This document shows positions 1-5,443 of a stretch of DNA of 5,443 nt, piece after piece. A model generated the notes under the pieces. That model was not told the origin of the DNA and made no database searches. It was given only the letters and a program-made list of their open reading frames with translations. Source of the stretch: Candidatus Woesearchaeota archaeon (GTDB lineage: Archaea; Nanobdellota; Nanobdellia; Woesearchaeales; UBA11716); the NCBI GenBank assembly GCA_013329175.1, contig DUKR01000124.1, positions 6,371-11,813 on the forward strand, read 5' to 3'. Each line of letters starts with the position of its first letter. Positions within the stretch are counted from its first letter, which is position 1. A program made the translations under genes and the position numbers.

Positions 1-1
1 T

Positions 2-148
2 TTCAAGAGCAATTTCACCGCAGGCAGGAGGAGAGAGGGCAGCAGCGTCGCTTTTGGCAAAGTAGCCGTAAGCAATGATATTTTAGGGAATGCATTTTTC
101 GGGAATGATGCCAAGAGCACGCTACAAATGGGCAGGCAAATCCCATAA
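2..148 (+). CDS. C-terminal fragment of an unrecognised protein (partial, 5' end outside window)
   Basis: A reading frame is open from the left edge of the window and ends at TAA (146-148), giving 48 residues and no start codon inside the window. It looks coding: codon first positions are mostly purines, and the residues are a balanced mix rich in Gly, Ser, Asn, Asp and Ala. The stretch SNDILGNAFFGND, about residues 25-37, contains recurring Asn/Gly turns of the kind seen in beta-rich or surface proteins, but no family can be named. It would converge on the VWA gene, with 34 bases between the two stop codons. The opposite strand also has an open frame here, but it reads as a Leu/Pro-rich sequence typical of a shadow. 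Too short for a functional call. Confidence 0.45.
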   Translation, partial: FKSNFTAGRRREGSSVAFGKVAVSNDILGNAFFGNDAKSTLQMGRQIP

Positions 149-182
149 TGGTGGAGTGTTACTGTTTAGTGGGTCATGCTTT

Positions 183-1139
183 TCACTCAATAATCCGTGT
201 CCTGTGATGCAAAATGCCCCACTCAATGAACAGCAGCACAAGAGCGATTACAACAAACATCAGCGTACAATCAACAAATATAGTGCGCCTGCTAGCGGTC
301 CCTATAGACGTATAGGCAGCAAAGAGGGCATCTGCATCTGCTGCCTGCGTGAAGGTTCCCCCTGTCTCTTGTGCTATTTGCATCAGTTCAGCATCGTCTA
401 TCTTTGAGGTGATGTTCAGCCCAAGAAAAGAGCCTCCCTCAGCAGTTCCGATGCCTATCGTATATACTACAACCTTCTCTGCAATAGCATAGCTGATGCC
501 ATCAGCCACAGGCAGGCCGACGTTGCTCTGCCCATCAGTAATAAGGATGATTGCCTTCTGCTTTGTTGTATCTGAGAAGAGGTTTGCGCTTGTGACGATT
601 GCCTGCGCTAAATCTGTCCCGTGTTGTGAAAAGGTGATTGATGCTATTGCTTCCCTCACCCTGGACAGGTCAGGTGTAAGCTTCTGCTCAACAAAGGCAG
701 TCCCTGAAAACGACACTACTCCCGCCCTTGCATCAGCATGCAATGAATCAAGAAAGGCTGTAGCAGCAGCCTTTGCAGCTTCAAACCTGTTGGGAGTAAA
801 GTCATCAGCAAGCATTGACGAAGAGGCATCTATTGCAAGCACATAATCCGCATCAGAGGCATTACCCTCGTACATCATAGTCGTCCCTGCTAGCGCCAGG
901 ATCAAAAGCGAAAGGATTGCCGAGCGCACAAGAAGGGACAGGATATGCTTATGCGACAGCCATCCCGAAAGCAAAGAATGCATCGGAGAGTCTCCTACAA
1001 TTCGCCGTATCGCTTCATAGTTTGCAAACTGCAGCGCCTTTCCCCTCGTGACCCAAAGCGACTTGAGGTGGATTAGGATAAGGAGAGGTATTCCCAGCAA
1101 AGACCAAAGATACCCTGGATTATCAAATATCAGTTGCAT
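183..1139 (-). CDS. BatA-like membrane-anchored VWA domain protein
   Basis: A 318-residue protein with the layout of the BatA/BatB (aerotolerance-type) VWA family. Residues about 4-30 form a first hydrophobic segment within the family's N-terminal 'NP..LW.LL.IPLL' signature; a second segment spans about 66-86. The VWA domain runs from about 98 to 280, and a last membrane segment spans about 287-308 with a basic tail. The MIDAS metal site is complete: D104-x-S106-x-S108, T175 in GTD and D202 in TDG. The loop between the first two segments and the C-terminal tail are both basic, so by the positive-inside rule the VWA domain would face outward (inference). It is the last gene of the MoxR-DUF58-VWA module. 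Its ATG lies 51 bases after the DUF58 stop, with no TATA element at the right distance and only a weak AGGGG upstream, so co-transcription with DUF58 is likely. No ATG, GTG or TTG lies in frame between that stop and this start. Confidence 0.9.
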   Translation of the reverse strand: MQLIFDNPGYLWSLLGIPLLILIHLKSLWVTRGKALQFANYEAIRRIVGDSPMHSLLSGWLSHKHILSLLVRSAILSLLILALAGTTMMYEGNASDADYVLAIDASSSMLADDFTPNRFEAAKAAATAFLDSLHADARAGVVSFSGTAFVEQKLTPDLSRVREAIASITFSQHGTDLAQAIVTSANLFSDTTKQKAIILITDGQSNVGLPVADGISYAIAEKVVVYTIGIGTAEGGSFLGLNITSKIDDAELMQIAQETGGTFTQAADADALFAAYTSIGTASRRTIFVDCTLMFVVIALVLLFIEWGILHHRTRIIE

Positions 1140-1190
1140 AGTAAGCCCCTGATTCAGGAGTGTATGGCTCTCTCTTTTGATAAGTGATGT

Positions 1191-2102
1191 TTAATAGCCT
1201 GCTGATGTTGAGCTCACCACCCTCTGTCTTCCTTCAAAAAACTGCCTGATGGCAGTAGCAAAAGGCTTGTCAGTTGAAAGCATGATAAGGTCAGCATTCG
1301 CCTCATGAAAGGCCTGCCTCACCTCGTCCTCCTGTGCCCGTGTTACCGCCTCATACTGCCGCCTCAGTTGAGCTGGAGTGATTTTCATGGTCTTTCCGGA
1401 AAACGGGTCTCTTATGGCAAATGGGGTTTCTTCAGCCGGAAGCGCCCTGTCTCTGGGGTCCCTGACCATAATCCCCACCAGGTCAAATTTCCCTGAGGCA
1501 AGCTTCAGTGCTTTCTTCCATTCCCCTTTCAGGCCGATGAAATCGGACACTATCATCACAATGGCATATTCCCTCACAAATCCTAAGGTAAACACCAGTG
1601 CCGCCGCCAAATCATAGTTGCCGCCATAGATTGCAGGGTCAACAATGGTCTTTGAGAGGAGATAGAACTGCCGCTTGTTCGCTGCCGGAGGTGTCTTAGC
1701 AACAATATTGTCAGAGAATGCGGCAAAGCCGACGCTATCCCCTGACTCAAGCGCGACGTGCGTCAATGAGGCAACTAGCTCAGCCGCATACTCATTCTTA
1801 AGTTTCGACGTTGACCCAAATACCATAGAGGAAGAGACATCAATGAGGAAGAACACCGTGATGTTGCGCTCCTCAACAAATTGTTTCACCAGCACCTGGC
1901 TAGGGCCCGCCCTTGCCGATGCCCTCCAGTCAATCATCGAGGCATCATCGCCTTGTGCATATTTCCTGTAGGAATCAAACTCAACCCCTCTGCCCCGAAA
2001 CATTGACTTGTACTGCCCCATCATCATGGATGTCGAGACTCCCTTTGTCACGATGGAGAGCTTCTTTAATGCCGGGGTAAGGTTGACATGCAGCTTTGCC
2101 AT
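1191..2102 (-). CDS. DUF58 domain protein (VWA-like), MoxR partner
   Basis: A 303-residue protein with the full DUF58 signature at residues 36-93: F-R-G-R-G-V-E-F, then R-x-Y-x-x-G-D-D, I-D-W-R-x-x-A-R, and the downstream D-V-S-S-S-M. The D88-x-S90-x-S92 triad starts a VWA-like fold that continues to about residue 290, with an SDF motif at D187. The usual MIDAS threonine is not evident: where many relatives read GGTDL, this one reads GGNYDL (160-165). Many DUF58 proteins have N-terminal membrane segments; this one has none and should be cytosolic. DUF58 proteins accompany MoxR ATPases in bacteria and archaea and are thought to be adaptors or clients; their biochemical function is unsettled. 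The ATG at 2102 is favoured because a TATA element sits about 26 bases upstream and no Shine-Dalgarno is present, which fits leaderless translation. The gene lies 104 bases after moxR and is in the same frame as the following VWA gene. Confidence 0.93.
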   Translation of the reverse strand: MAKLHVNLTPALKKLSIVTKGVSTSMMMGQYKSMFRGRGVEFDSYRKYAQGDDASMIDWRASARAGPSQVLVKQFVEERNITVFFLIDVSSSMVFGSTSKLKNEYAAELVASLTHVALESGDSVGFAAFSDNIVAKTPPAANKRQFYLLSKTIVDPAIYGGNYDLAAALVFTLGFVREYAIVMIVSDFIGLKGEWKKALKLASGKFDLVGIMVRDPRDRALPAEETPFAIRDPFSGKTMKITPAQLRRQYEAVTRAQEDEVRQAFHEANADLIMLSTDKPFATAIRQFFEGRQRVVSSTSAGY

Positions 2103-2124
2103 TGGCTAGCTCAGCAGGAAACAG

Positions 2125-2135
2125 CATATAAAAAG
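2125..2135 (-). promoter_or_regulatory. TATA box of a probable leaderless promoter for the DUF58 gene
   Basis: The minus strand reads CTTTTTATATG here, a good match to the archaeal TATA element. Its TTTATATG core is centred about 26.5 bases before the DUF58 ATG at 2102, so transcription would start at or next to the A of ATG. The bases between hold no Shine-Dalgarno sequence. It lies within the 104-base gap after moxR (2103-2206), in which nothing else was recognised. No T-run follows the moxR stop on the minus strand, so read-through from moxR is also possible. Confidence 0.6.
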
Positions 2136-2206
2136 ATAGGTATCTACTGGGGAGTGGATTACTTCAAAGAGCAGTTTGTATTGCCGTTTAGCAGGCTTTT
2201 TTTGTT

Positions 2207-3181
2207 CTAAGGCACTGGAATCTTTGCAAGGACTTCGGTGATGATGTCATCAGACTTGACCTGCTCAGCCTGGCCCTCATAGTTCAGGATGATCCTGTGC
2301 CGCATGACGTCATGTGCGATGTCCTTCACGTGCTGCGGGGTGACGTATGCAGAATTGGATAGTAATGCCTCAGCCTTTGCAGCAATAAATAAGGATATTG
2401 ATGCGCGGGGAGAAGCGCCCCACTCAATGTACTTCCCAAGCTTCAGCCCATACTCCTGAGCGTTTCTCGTGGCATGCACTATCTCAACGATGTACTCCTT
2501 GATTGCGTCCTTGACATAGATTTCCTTAACGAACTTCTGTAAATCAAGAATCTTCCTCTGGGTAAGTACAGCTTTCACCCTGAAGTCTTCAAACTTCCCA
2601 AGAGATATGTTGCGCTCAAGGATGTCCTTCTCCACTTCAGGCTTTGGATATCCCATATTGACCTTGAACAGGAAGCGGTCAATCTGCGCCTCAGGCAATG
2701 GGTAGGTGCCTCCTGACTCTATAGGGTTCTGTGTCGCCATCACAAAGAATGGCTCAGGTAACCTGAATGTCTCCTTCCCTATGGTCACCTGCTTCTCCTG
2801 CATCGCCTCAAGCAATGCCGACTGGGTCTTTGCAGGGGCCCTGTTGATCTCATCAGCAATAACAAAGTTAGCAAAGATTGGCCCCTTGACCACATAAAAT
2901 CCCTTGCCCTGCTGATAGCCCGTTATGCCGGTGATGTCTGTAGGAAGCAAATCAACAGTGAACTGGATTCTGGAGAATTTGCACCCAGTAGCTTGTGCTA
3001 ATGTCCTGATGATCAGGGTTTTTGCAACACCAGGGACTCCCTCCAAAAAGACGTGGCCGTTAGCAAGAAGACCCCTGATAAGCCCCCGCATGACGGTATG
3101 CTGGCCAACAACTGCTTTTGAGAGCTCCTGCTCCAAAGACAGGAGTTTCCTATAGTGCTGCGTAACCTTTTTCTTGTCCAT
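2207..3181 (-). CDS. MoxR-family AAA+ ATPase
   Basis: A 324-residue protein of the usual MoxR length. Counting from the ATG at 3181, Walker A is GVPGVAKT (48-55, Lys54), Walker B is FVIADEIN (106-113, Asp110 and Glu111), sensor 1 lies in ATQNP (Asn152), the arginine finger in EAQIDRF (Arg169) and sensor 2 in GASPRAS (Arg259). A helical lid domain fills the C-terminus. All residues needed for ATP binding and hydrolysis are present. MoxR proteins form rings and act as chaperone-like activators or assembly factors for VWA-containing partners, two of which follow directly on the same strand. It should be cytosolic. A GTG directly before the ATG (3184-3182) could also serve as the start; an in-frame TGA at 3190-3188 rules out anything longer. 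GGTTGA (3193-3188) lies 6 bases before the ATG as a weak ribosome-binding match. It is the first gene of the module, divergent from the gene at 3291. Confidence 0.96.
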   Translation of the reverse strand: MDKKKVTQHYRKLLSLEQELSKAVVGQHTVMRGLIRGLLANGHVFLEGVPGVAKTLIIRTLAQATGCKFSRIQFTVDLLPTDITGITGYQQGKGFYVVKGPIFANFVIADEINRAPAKTQSALLEAMQEKQVTIGKETFRLPEPFFVMATQNPIESGGTYPLPEAQIDRFLFKVNMGYPKPEVEKDILERNISLGKFEDFRVKAVLTQRKILDLQKFVKEIYVKDAIKEYIVEIVHATRNAQEYGLKLGKYIEWGASPRASISLFIAAKAEALLSNSAYVTPQHVKDIAHDVMRHRIILNYEGQAEQVKSDDIITEVLAKIPVP

Positions 3182-3218
3182 CACCGCTCAACCAGACAGG
3201 TACTTCACCTAAAAAGAC

Positions 3219-3226
3219 AGTATAAA
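3219..3226 (-). promoter_or_regulatory. Candidate TATA box for moxR
   Basis: The minus strand reads TTTATACT. An initiation site about 26 bases from its centre would fall near 3196, giving a leader of about 15 bases that still contains the GGTTGA element. An overlapping alternative, CATATATC slightly further upstream on this strand, would give a leader of about 25 bases. The region is AT-rich, so the choice between them is uncertain. Confidence 0.4.
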
Positions 3227-3236
3227 TAGATATATG

Positions 3237-3255
3237 ATGACTCAAAAGTAGTCAT
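3237..3255. repeat. Inverted repeat ATGACT-N7-AGTCAT, candidate operator
   Basis: Perfect 6-bp arms (3237-3242 and 3250-3255) are separated by 7 bases and lie between the TATA-like elements of the two divergent genes. Size and spacing suit a dimeric regulator, and the position would let it act on both promoters. A short repeat like this can arise by chance in AT-rich DNA. Confidence 0.35.
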
Positions 3256-3260
3256 AAGAG

Positions 3261-3268
3261 TTTTTATG
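3261..3268 (+). promoter_or_regulatory. Candidate TATA box for the plus-strand gene at 3291
   Basis: TTTTTATG is centred about 26 bases before the ATG at 3291, so initiation at the start codon itself is possible, as proposed for the DUF58 gene. The alternative is TATAAATA at 3221-3228, which would give a leader of about 40 bases and leave the AAGGG motif before the ATG as a ribosome-binding site. The sequence does not decide between them. Confidence 0.35.
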
Positions 3269-3290
3269 TGATTTTCAAGAAAGGGTTGAT

Positions 3291-4349
3291 ATGAAGGTAC
3301 AATCATTATCCTTTGCAATAGCTCTCTTTATCCTTATCCCTTTGGCTGCAGCTAAGGGAGTGGTGGTAGCTGGCCATGAAGTTTCTTATCTTGTGCTGCT
3401 TCCAGGTGCCATCACAGCCTTCTTTCTGGTTTTCTTTGGGATTATCATGATAAAGGATGCCCTTTGGGATAGGGTAAAGATTGCTGCACCAAGGATTCAT
3501 AAGCATGATTCGCTGAAGATGCACCTGCTCTCATTCAGGTTCCCTGCTCTATGGAGAAAGAGCAAAATTCAAAGCAAGGATGATGGCCAGGATCCTGTAA
3601 AGTACCTCAGGAAGCTTGATGAGCTTGAGCTGCAAATGTCCGTGCTAGACGAAAAGCAGTCGTATGATGAGCTTATGCACATCATCAGGAATTTCTTCTC
3701 TGAGCTGCTTGGACTGGAGTACGCCTTCACCTTTGATGAGCTGGATAAAGAGCTTCGCGGGAGCCACAGGAGCACTGTCTTTTTCTCAGACAACTTTTCT
3801 GAATTGTGCTATCACAAGGAAACCCTAACCAAGATGGAGCTAAATACCCTTATTCTTGAGATGCGAAAGGTAATTGATCATCTTTATCCTCTGGCAACTG
3901 CTGAGTATGAGGCAAAAAAGAAGCAGTACCTGAAGAAAGGGTGGTTTTCCTCTCTCCATGACCATCTCTATGAGTCGCGAAAGGCAAGAGATGTCATCAA
4001 GCGCGAGAAATCCCTGGAGCGGAGGGCAAGGCTGCTAGTTGAGCAGGAGGAGGTCAGGAAGCGGATTGCAGAAATAGAGGCTGAAGAGAAAGTGCTGGAT
4101 AGCTCGCTTCAGGAAGGATTTGCTACCATGCAGCAGGTTGAAGCGATGCTTCGCAAGGGGATGATGCTGAAGAAGGGGCAGGAGGCAAAGGCAATCCTAT
4201 TGTATAAGGACATGTACAAGGCATTCCAGCAATTGCCCACATCCGAGAAAGAGCAACTGCAGGATGGAATTCTTAGGTTTTGTAGGAAGTGGTTTTATAG
4301 TAAAGGGCACATGAATAGTTCAATCCAACAATGTACAGGTGGAGCCTGA
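3291..4349 (+). CDS. Uncharacterised membrane-anchored helical / coiled-coil protein
   Basis: A 352-residue protein with no family I can name. Residues 1-22 form a signal-peptide-like segment ending LAAAKG, followed by a short loop and a second membrane segment (about 33-54) with basic residues after it. The bulk of the protein (55-352) is therefore predicted to be cytosolic. Residues about 120-200 form a helical domain with the pattern YDEL..IIRNFF..LLGL.YAFT.DEL, loosely like small cytosolic domains in BatD/DUF4129-type partners of MoxR systems (weak, by eye). Residues about 228-272 are rich in Arg, Lys and Glu and look like a coiled coil. Residues 298-335 (AK..LLYKDMYKAFQQLP..EKE) resemble one TPR-like helical hairpin. 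The gene is divergent from moxR, which suggests but does not prove a link with the module. The ATG at 3291 places the signal peptide at the N-terminus. Confidence 0.85.
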   Translation: MKVQSLSFAIALFILIPLAAAKGVVVAGHEVSYLVLLPGAITAFFLVFFGIIMIKDALWDRVKIAAPRIHKHDSLKMHLLSFRFPALWRKSKIQSKDDGQDPVKYLRKLDELELQMSVLDEKQSYDELMHIIRNFFSELLGLEYAFTFDELDKELRGSHRSTVFFSDNFSELCYHKETLTKMELNTLILEMRKVIDHLYPLATAEYEAKKKQYLKKGWFSSLHDHLYESRKARDVIKREKSLERRARLLVEQEEVRKRIAEIEAEEKVLDSSLQEGFATMQQVEAMLRKGMMLKKGQEAKAILLYKDMYKAFQQLPTSEKEQLQDGILRFCRKWFYSKGHMNSSIQQCTGGA

Positions 4350-4360
4350 TGGCGCGCCAT
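4349..4360. repeat. 12-bp perfect palindrome between convergent genes
   Basis: ATGGCGCGCCAT is perfectly self-complementary. It starts at the last base of the plus-strand stop codon and fills most of the 18-base gap before the stop of the minus-strand gene. It has no loop and no T-run follows it on either strand, so it is a poor hairpin terminator. It may be a protein-binding site or chance; a 12-bp GC-rich palindrome is noticeable in this moderate-GC sequence. Confidence 0.4.
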
Positions 4361-4367
4361 TCCTGCC

Positions 4368-5414
4368 CTACACCCCATCCATGAACAATTTGGTCTCAAT
4401 GATGGCCTTTCTTGCAAGAGCCTGAGCCTGCTGCTGGTGTGTAAGAAACCCGCCTTCAATGGATGCAAGTGAGGTGACACTGGCGTCATGATAGCCTTTT
4501 ATTTTTCTGGTGAGCCCAAGCACATACCTGTCAGGAACTGAGGTATAATAGTCATCAAGGGAAAAATGGAGGGATTCAGCGATGTAATGGAATGATTTTC
4601 GAAGGGCAGGAAGCCATGTTCTCCCCATCTTTCGGATATGGGGCTTTGGAGCCTTATGGGACAATCCTTCTATCTCCTTGTACTTGTCGATGAACGCCGT
4701 GCCTGTAATGTCTGATGCTCCCTTGAACTCGACAAGAGCAGTATCATGCAATAGCACAAGCATAGCTCGTTGCAGGGTATTATAGTCTGCCCGTGCCTGC
4801 TCAATGGCCTTCACAAGCCCTGACAGCTTCGCAGAATCAATGTCATCCACAAACAATAGGACGCGGGCAGCAAACATACGCTCCCTGAAGGGCACGTCAG
4901 TCCCTGCTTTCATTGCAGAGGCAAGCACGTCAGCCGAATTGCTTACCCCAGCAAGAAAATGAGTGCTGGAATCCCTTACTTTTTTTACCCATTCAATGCT
5001 CTTCTGCTTGCAAAGCAGCACCTTCTCCTTGAAGGTAAGCGGCTTTTTCTCCTCATCCTTCCCTTCTGCCTCCCCGCTGCTCTCCCCAGAGCTTCCTTCA
5101 CCCTCCTCCGCTGCCTGCTCTGTTGGCGTTGGCTCTTTCTTCTTATTGCCCCTCTTCATCTCCAAGATATGCTTCCTGATATCTTCCTCTAGCTCCCTCT
5201 TCTGGTGGATGGCAAGCATAGCGCAAAGATAGTAGCGTAGCTGAGCAAGCGCCCCATCAAGCCTTTCAAGGCAGAGATATATCTCCTCAAGATATCCTCT
5301 CGCCTTTTCCGTGGTCATAAGCTCAAGCTTTACCAGATGATGCACAAATTCGTGCTGTATCTCTTCGCTTGTCTTTCTCAGTTTCAGTGCTAGTGCAATA
5401 TCCCCTTTCATCAT
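4368..5414 (-). CDS. Hypothetical soluble helical protein with acidic linker
   Basis: A 348-residue protein that I do not recognise. It has two predicted helical parts separated by a low-complexity linker. The N-terminal part (1-88) is helical and rich in charged residues. The linker (about 89-125) is rich in Lys, Glu, Gly and Ser, with a GEGSSGESSGEAEG core. The C-terminal part (126-348) is mostly helical and carries FFxxxVLLFVDDIDSA-like hydrophobic/acidic patches (FVDDID at 188-193) and several aromatic residues (W268, YY at 289-290). No signal peptide, membrane segment, zinc site or nucleotide-binding loop is evident. The start is supported by GGGAG 6 bases upstream of the ATG at 5414, and an in-frame TGA at 5429-5427 blocks any longer form; a second ATG follows at 5411. 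It converges on the gene at 3291 with 18 bases between stop codons, so it belongs to a separate transcription unit that probably continues from beyond the right edge. Confidence 0.85.
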   Translation of the reverse strand: MMKGDIALALKLRKTSEEIQHEFVHHLVKLELMTTEKARGYLEEIYLCLERLDGALAQLRYYLCAMLAIHQKRELEEDIRKHILEMKRGNKKKEPTPTEQAAEEGEGSSGESSGEAEGKDEEKKPLTFKEKVLLCKQKSIEWVKKVRDSSTHFLAGVSNSADVLASAMKAGTDVPFRERMFAARVLLFVDDIDSAKLSGLVKAIEQARADYNTLQRAMLVLLHDTALVEFKGASDITGTAFIDKYKEIEGLSHKAPKPHIRKMGRTWLPALRKSFHYIAESLHFSLDDYYTSVPDRYVLGLTRKIKGYHDASVTSLASIEGGFLTHQQQAQALARKAIIETKLFMDGV

Positions 5415-5443
5415 GGATATCTCCCTTCATCCTTCATTTCTAT
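5411..5443 (-). CDS. Possible last codons of an upstream gene overlapping by ATGA
   Basis: On the minus strand, a frame open from the window edge reads IEMKDEGRYP and stops at TGA (5413-5411). That stop overlaps the ATG of the 348-residue gene in an ATGA arrangement typical of translationally coupled neighbours. Only ten codons are visible, so this could be chance; it is offered because the overlap is of the usual kind and the residues look like an ordinary protein tail. Confidence 0.3.
   Translation of the reverse strand: MEMKDEGRYP
5421..5425 (-). promoter_or_regulatory. Ribosome-binding site of the 348-residue gene
   Basis: GGGAG on the minus strand ends 6 bases before the ATG at 5414 (9 before the ATG at 5411) and is the clearest Shine-Dalgarno match in the window. 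Together with the possible ATGA overlap, it suggests this gene is translated from within a longer transcript and not as a leaderless message, unlike the DUF58 gene. Confidence 0.5.

Larger units (their letters stand above)
3185..3290. promoter_or_regulatory. Divergent promoter region between moxR and the 352-residue membrane protein gene
   Basis: This AT-rich 106-base gap separates two outward-facing genes and must carry signals for both. It holds TATA-like elements on each strand and a 6-bp inverted repeat, listed separately. AGGTGA on the minus strand (3210-3205) resembles a Shine-Dalgarno but lies 23 bases from the moxR ATG, too far to serve it. The plus-strand gene has AAGGG 5 bases before its ATG as a modest match. 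Shared regulation of the two sides is possible but is an inference from layout. Confidence 0.6.

Noticed and set aside
1..146. Minus-strand frames after the VWA stop as a possible fourth module gene
   Set aside because: The frame with an ATG (146) ends after 43 codons in a Cys/His/Arg-rich sequence, and the other open frame has no start and looks like a Leu/Pro-rich shadow of the plus-strand fragment.
90..407. Plus-strand open frame of 105 codons
   Set aside because: It overlaps the 3' end of the VWA gene and most of its length is antisense to conserved VWA coding sequence; its translation is Cys/Pro-rich without any domain.
1148..1158. CCTGATTCAGG palindrome in the DUF58-VWA gap
   Set aside because: The arms are 5 bp with a single central base, too tight for a hairpin and short enough to be chance; no promoter lies beside it.
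2183..2203. GCC...GGC followed by seven T on the plus strand, like an intrinsic terminator
   Set aside because: The stem is only about three base pairs and no plus-strand gene precedes it; both flanking genes run on the minus strand, where it would be an A-run.
4963..5232. Plus-strand open frames of 77-89 codons with a hydrophobic, Ser/Leu/Phe-rich translation
   Set aside because: They are the antisense of the Lys/Glu-rich linker region of the 348-residue gene, which turns into Phe/Leu/Ser when read backward; no independent start signal was seen.
1..5443. CRISPR array, tRNA, rRNA, insertion sequence or attachment site
   Set aside because: No regularly spaced repeats, cloverleaf-like sequence, transposase or terminal inverted repeats were found on reading both strands; gaps between genes are short.

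Overview
The window looks archaeal. It carries archaeal-type TATA elements (T-rich followed by TATAT or TATA) spaced about 26 bases upstream of at least one start codon that has no Shine-Dalgarno sequence, as expected for leaderless transcripts. Gene content (a compact MoxR / DUF58 / VWA module next to lysine- and glutamate-rich helical proteins of no known family) fits an uncultivated lineage, possibly DPANN such as Woesearchaeota. That placement is an impression from protein style; nothing in the window proves it. No rRNA, tRNA, mobile element, integrase, CRISPR array or other sign of recent transfer was seen.

Layout, left to right. (1) Positions 2-148 look like the C-terminal end of a plus-strand gene that enters from outside the window. 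(2) Positions 183-3181 hold a minus-strand three-gene module, transcribed right to left: a MoxR-family AAA+ ATPase (2207-3181), a DUF58 protein (1191-2102) and a membrane-anchored BatA-like VWA protein (183-1139). (3) A divergent intergenic region of about 106 bp (3185-3290) has TATA-like elements for both directions and a 6-bp inverted repeat. (4) A plus-strand gene (3291-4349) encodes a protein with two N-terminal hydrophobic segments, a helical cytosolic domain, a coiled coil and a TPR-like C-terminal tail; its family is not recognised. (5) Converging on it is a minus-strand gene (4368-5414) for an unrecognised soluble helical protein with an acidic low-complexity linker. The right edge probably holds the last codons of the gene upstream of it, joined by an ATGA overlap.

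How they may work together. MoxR, DUF58 and VWA proteins form a widespread chaperone-like or assembly system: the AAA+ ring is thought to remodel or activate clients through VWA-domain partners that bind metal at MIDAS sites. Here the DUF58 protein looks soluble, while the VWA protein has three predicted membrane segments. The divergent 352-residue protein also has a membrane hairpin with a large, probably cytosolic helical region, so it is the best local candidate for an additional, undescribed membrane partner or client. This rests on position and domain layout only. The DUF58 gene appears to have its own leaderless promoter, so the module may not be a single simple operon.
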